Under the pieces are notes generated by a model. The model was not told the origin of the DNA. It did not search any database and was given only the letters and a program-made list of their open reading frames with translations. From Deltaproteobacteria bacterium (GTDB lineage Bacteria; Myxococcota_A; Polyangia; Polyangiales; Houyiibacteriaceae), in assembly GCA_003647035.1 (NCBI GenBank), contig QMMB01000134.1, positions 1 to 8,159 of the forward strand: a stretch of 8,159 nucleotides of DNA, given 5' to 3'. Both the position numbers and the translations under genes were made by a program. The first letter of the stretch is position 1; the number at the start of each line of letters is the position of its first letter. Positions 6,051-8,159 of the stretch are shown here, piece by piece.

Positions 6051-7167
6051 TGACCATCCGTTGGATCTGAGAAGTCCCCTCGTAAATCTGAAGGATCTTC
6101 GCGTCGCGCATGAGTTTCTCGACGGGGTACTCCGTCATATAGCCGTTGCCGCCGAAGACCTGCACCGCGTCGATGGCCACCTGCATGGCGCTATCAGCCC
6201 CGAAGGCCTTGCTGTACGACGCAACGAGTGAGTTCCGACCCCCTTGGTCGATCTGCCACGCCGATTTATGCACCAGGAGCCGAGTCGCCTCGTACTTGAT
6301 GCCCATCTCTGCGATCATCGCCTGCACCATTTGGTGCTCCGCAATCGGGACGCCAAAGGTCTTGCGCTCGAGTGCATAGGCGATCGATTCCTCGAGACCA
6401 CGGCGGATCAGCCCGCACGCACCAGCTCCGATGTCTGGGCGGGTGCGATCGAAGGTCTGCATCGCGAGCTTGAAGCCATGACCTTCCTCGGCGAGCACAT
6501 TGTCTGCCGGAACGCGAACGTCGTCGAAATTCACCGTGGCCGTGTTGCTTGCCCGCTGGCCGAGCTTGTCCTCCGTCTTGCCGACGCTCACCCCTTGCGA
6601 GTCACGGTCGATCACGAAGGCCATGATTCCGCTATGGCGGAGCGAGGGGTCGACGGTCGCGAAGACGATATACCACGTCGCCCACGCGGCATTGGTGATG
6701 AAGCATTTGGAGCCGTTGATGATCCAGTCGTTGCCGTCCTTGCGGCACGTCGCCTGAATGCCCGCCGCGTCACTGCCAGCTGCAGGCTCGGTAAGCGCGT
6801 ATGCAGCGAACACCGGCTCCGACGTGAGGAGGCCAAGATACTTCTTCTTTTGCGCATCGTTGCCGGCAATGAGAATGGGCGTCGCGGCAAGCACGTTGGC
6901 CGTCATGCTCGTTTGGATGCCAGTACATCCAAAAGCAAGCTCTTCCGTCAACAGAACATGGTCGACCTCGCCCATGCCGGCACCGCCGTACTCCTCGGGA
7001 ATGTTCGGGCCGACGAAGCCGAGCTCCCACGCTTCCTTGAAGACGTCCAGCGGGAACTCGTGGGTCCTGTCTGCCTCGCCGGCGATCGGAATGATCTTCT
7101 CGCGCGTGAAACGGCGGGTCTCGTCGACGAGGGCTTTTTGTTCAGGGGACAACTCGAAATTCAACAT
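6019..7167 (-). CDS. Medium-chain acyl-CoA dehydrogenase
   Basis: A 382-residue FAD enzyme that oxidises fatty acyl-CoA to trans-2-enoyl-CoA, the first step of beta-oxidation, passing electrons to ETF. It resembles mitochondrial MCAD closely over its whole length, including WELGF at 47-51, EELAFGCTGIQT at 75-86, AGNDAQKKKYLG at 101-112 and YALTEPAAGSD at 123-133. Also shared are ALERKTFGVPIAEHQ at 265-279 and FGGNGYMTEYPVEKLMRDAK at 338-357. The catalytic base is E363 in IYEGTSQIQR, the MCAD position; isovaleryl- and long-chain enzymes place their Glu elsewhere. Length and domain order (helical, beta, helical) are complete. Substrate length is inferred from similarity. The ATG at 7167 has AAGAGGT just upstream. 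The gene starts 15 bases after the micro-ORF, placing it in the same run as the cytochrome c maturation genes, though no functional link beyond respiration is evident. Confidence 0.95.
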   Translation of the reverse strand: MLNFELSPEQKALVDETRRFTREKIIPIAGEADRTHEFPLDVFKEAWELGFVGPNIPEEYGGAGMGEVDHVLLTEELAFGCTGIQTSMTANVLAATPILIAGNDAQKKKYLGLLTSEPVFAAYALTEPAAGSDAAGIQATCRKDGNDWIINGSKCFITNAAWATWYIVFATVDPSLRHSGIMAFVIDRDSQGVSVGKTEDKLGQRASNTATVNFDDVRVPADNVLAEEGHGFKLAMQTFDRTRPDIGAGACGLIRRGLEESIAYALERKTFGVPIAEHQMVQAMIAEMGIKYEATRLLVHKSAWQIDQGGRNSLVASYSKAFGADSAMQVAIDAVQVFGGNGYMTEYPVEKLMRDAKILQIYEGTSQIQRMVIAKNLFAGVR

Positions 7168-7182
7168 GTCGCTACCTCTTGA

Positions 7183-7311
7183 TCAACGGCGCCGCTCTTG
7201 CTCGCGTCGCTCGAGCTCGGCCCTCACGGCACGGGCTCCCAGTCGAAAGCCGAACGCCAAGCCAATCAGCAAGACGCCCGGAATATAAATGATGTGACCG
7301 ATGGACGGCAT
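7183..7311 (-). CDS. 42-residue single-span membrane micro-protein
   Basis: A small ORF read MPSIGHIIYIPGVLLIGLA and on, ending RREQERRR. Residues 5-24 form one hydrophobic, Gly-containing membrane span; residues 25-42 are a strongly charged Arg/Glu helix, most likely cytoplasmic by the positive-inside rule. Its ATG shares a base with the ccmD-type stop (TGATG), a classic coupling junction, and GAGGG lies a few bases upstream. It ends 15 bases before the dehydrogenase start. I do not recognise a named family. The span-plus-charged-tail form and position after ccmC-ccmD suggest an accessory part of the haem-handling complex, but that is inference. The frame extends further upstream inside ccmD, where translation looks random, so I take the short form as real. 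Confidence 0.65.
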   Translation of the reverse strand: MPSIGHIIYIPGVLLIGLAFGFRLGARAVRAELERREQERRR

Positions 7312-7631
7312 CACCGGCCCTCGGAAGCTCGAATCTCCGCACTGAGGCGTTCGAGCTCCTCGGCGGTCTGGCGCTGCAGACCACGCATTCGCATGAGAAA
7401 TAGAAACAAGAGCGCCCACACGACCGAATAGGCCGCTAGCAGCAGCGCTCCGCCCGAGATGCTCTCCGCTTCTGGCCCGCGAACCCCGACGAACTGTGTC
7501 GCCCTCTCCTCGGCGGCGTCCTCCTGCGTTTCCGGAGCCCCCGCATCGGGCACAGGCGGCGAGTCCGCAAGAGCCGTGGGCGTGATGAGCATCGTGCATC
7601 CCAGCACGAGCGCGGCGATCAGAGCTCGCAT
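7311..7631 (-). CDS. ccmD: CcmD-family cytochrome c maturation protein
   Basis: A 106-residue protein with an apparent signal peptide (residues 1-22, ending ALA before D23), an acidic/Pro-rich stretch at 23-58, one membrane span at about 60-80 and a charged helical tail at 81-103. The core GALLLAAYSVVWALLFLFL followed by RMRGLQRQTAEELERL matches the alternative CcmD family: an AAY...W span and then a basic/acidic coiled tail. CcmD in E. coli is a roughly 70-residue single-span protein that helps release haem-loaded CcmE from the CcmABC complex. This protein is longer because of its N-terminal extension. Its ATG lies 10 bases after the ccmC stop, with AAGGAA upstream, and its stop overlaps the start of the micro-ORF. 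Function is by family and position. Confidence 0.8.
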   Translation of the reverse strand: MRALIAALVLGCTMLITPTALADSPPVPDAGAPETQEDAAEERATQFVGVRGPEAESISGGALLLAAYSVVWALLFLFLMRMRGLQRQTAEELERLSAEIRASEGR

Positions 7632-7641
7632 GTCATTTCCT

Positions 7642-8159
7642 TCATCGGTGCATCAACTCGAGTCGTAACTGGACGGATTCTTCTCGTTGCCGCTCGACGG
7701 ACGCGCGCGCCCAGATCAGGAGCACAGCCAACCCGGTAAACGCCATGAAGCTGAGTCCGAGGGCCCAATACATCTCCGACTCGAGCCCTCCACCTTTGCC
7801 GGTGATCACGGTGGGGTGAACGCCTCTCCAGCGCTGAACGCTGTAGTGAATCAACGGAAGGTTCACCAAACCCAGCAGCGCCAAACCCGAGGCAAACCGT
7901 TTCTCGACCTCCCCCGTATCGCCCATCGAGCGAAGCGCGAGGTACGCAGCGAAGATCATTCCCGACAGGAGCGTGGTGGTGAGCCGCGGGTCCCAAGTCC
8001 ACCACACCCCCCAGGCCTTGCGCGCCCACAGTGGTCCCGTGAGCAGCACAATGAGGCAGAACAGTGTCCCGACCTCCGCCCCCGCGACAGCAATCGCATC
8101 CCATCGGGCGTCCCGCTTGAGTAGGTACACCCCGCTCGCCACTGCCGACACGAAGAAAC
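7642..8159 (-). CDS. ccmC: Haem exporter protein CcmC, 5' end off window
   Basis: The C-terminal 171 codons of CcmC, the inner-membrane protein that, with CcmA, B and D, loads haem onto CcmE for cytochrome c maturation. The frame runs open through the right edge (F-F-V before the apparent GTG at 8151, which is internal). Counting from that GTG as residue 1, the tryptophan-rich motif WGVWWTWDPRLT is at 47-58. The second conserved periplasmic haem-ligand region is at 98-115, with H112 matching the LHQ histidine of E. coli CcmC (H184). Four membrane spans are visible: about 24-41, 58-73, 87-102 and 127-147. About 50-70 N-terminal residues, including the first haem-ligand histidine, lie beyond the window. 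It leads the tight run ccmC-ccmD-micro-ORF. CcsA/ResC also carries a Trp-rich motif, but the size and CcmD neighbour favour CcmC. Confidence 0.92.
   Translation of the reverse strand, partial: FFVSAVASGVYLLKRDARWDAIAVAGAEVGTLFCLIVLLTGPLWARKAWGVWWTWDPRLTTTLLSGMIFAAYLALRSMGDTGEVEKRFASGLALLGLVNLPLIHYSVQRWRGVHPTVITGKGGGLESEMYWALGLSFMAFTGLAVLLIWARASVERQREESVQLRLELMHR

Noticed and set aside
6244..7182. 312-codon open frame on the + strand
   Set aside because: It lies antisense to the acyl-CoA dehydrogenase, whose protein is conserved end to end. Long antisense frames are expected in GC-rich genes, and the translation has no recognisable domain.

Overview
The window reads as chromosomal DNA of a GC-rich Gram-negative bacterium. 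A member of the Myxococcota (old Deltaproteobacteria) is the best guess. The reasons are the strongly G/C-biased codons, frequent GTG and TTG starts, a haem-export CcmC followed by a long signal-peptide-bearing CcmD-type protein, a mitochondrial-MCAD-like acyl-CoA dehydrogenase, and a secreted kinase-fold protein of a kind I associate with that group. This is inference from gene content, not a database match. I see no tRNA, rRNA, CRISPR array, insertion sequence, phage gene or attachment site.

Layout. (1) 1-531, + strand: the 3' end of a TPR-like helical-repeat protein, cut by the left edge. It converges with, and overlaps by 13 bases, (2) 519-1841, - strand: a polytopic membrane protein resembling GT-C glycosyltransferases. 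(3) 1842-1923: a short divergent spacer holding the start signals of the next gene. (4) 1924-4406, + strand: a tight pair, the Mrp/ApbC Fe-S carrier ATPase and the RarA/MgsA replication-repair AAA+ ATPase, 14 bases apart. (5) 4345-8159, - strand: six closely packed genes read right to left: ccmC (5' end off the window), a CcmD-type protein, an unlisted 42-codon membrane micro-ORF, a medium-chain acyl-CoA dehydrogenase, a secreted Fam20C/HipA-like kinase-fold protein and a short soluble histidine-kinase-like protein. Junctions run from a 32-base overlap to a 26-base gap, so one transcript is plausible.

Functionally, the left half is housekeeping (Fe-S cluster delivery, replication-fork rescue) beside an envelope protein. 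The right half joins cytochrome c maturation to fatty-acid beta-oxidation (electrons from the dehydrogenase enter the respiratory chain through ETF) and then to two possible signalling proteins. The features most worth a second look are an Mrp without the C-terminal CxxC cluster-binding motif, the secreted kinase-like protein whose ATP-anchoring lysine seems replaced, the degenerate sensorless histidine kinase beside it, and the micro-ORF coupled to ccmD by a TGATG junction. I found no clear evidence of a wholly new defence or mobile system.
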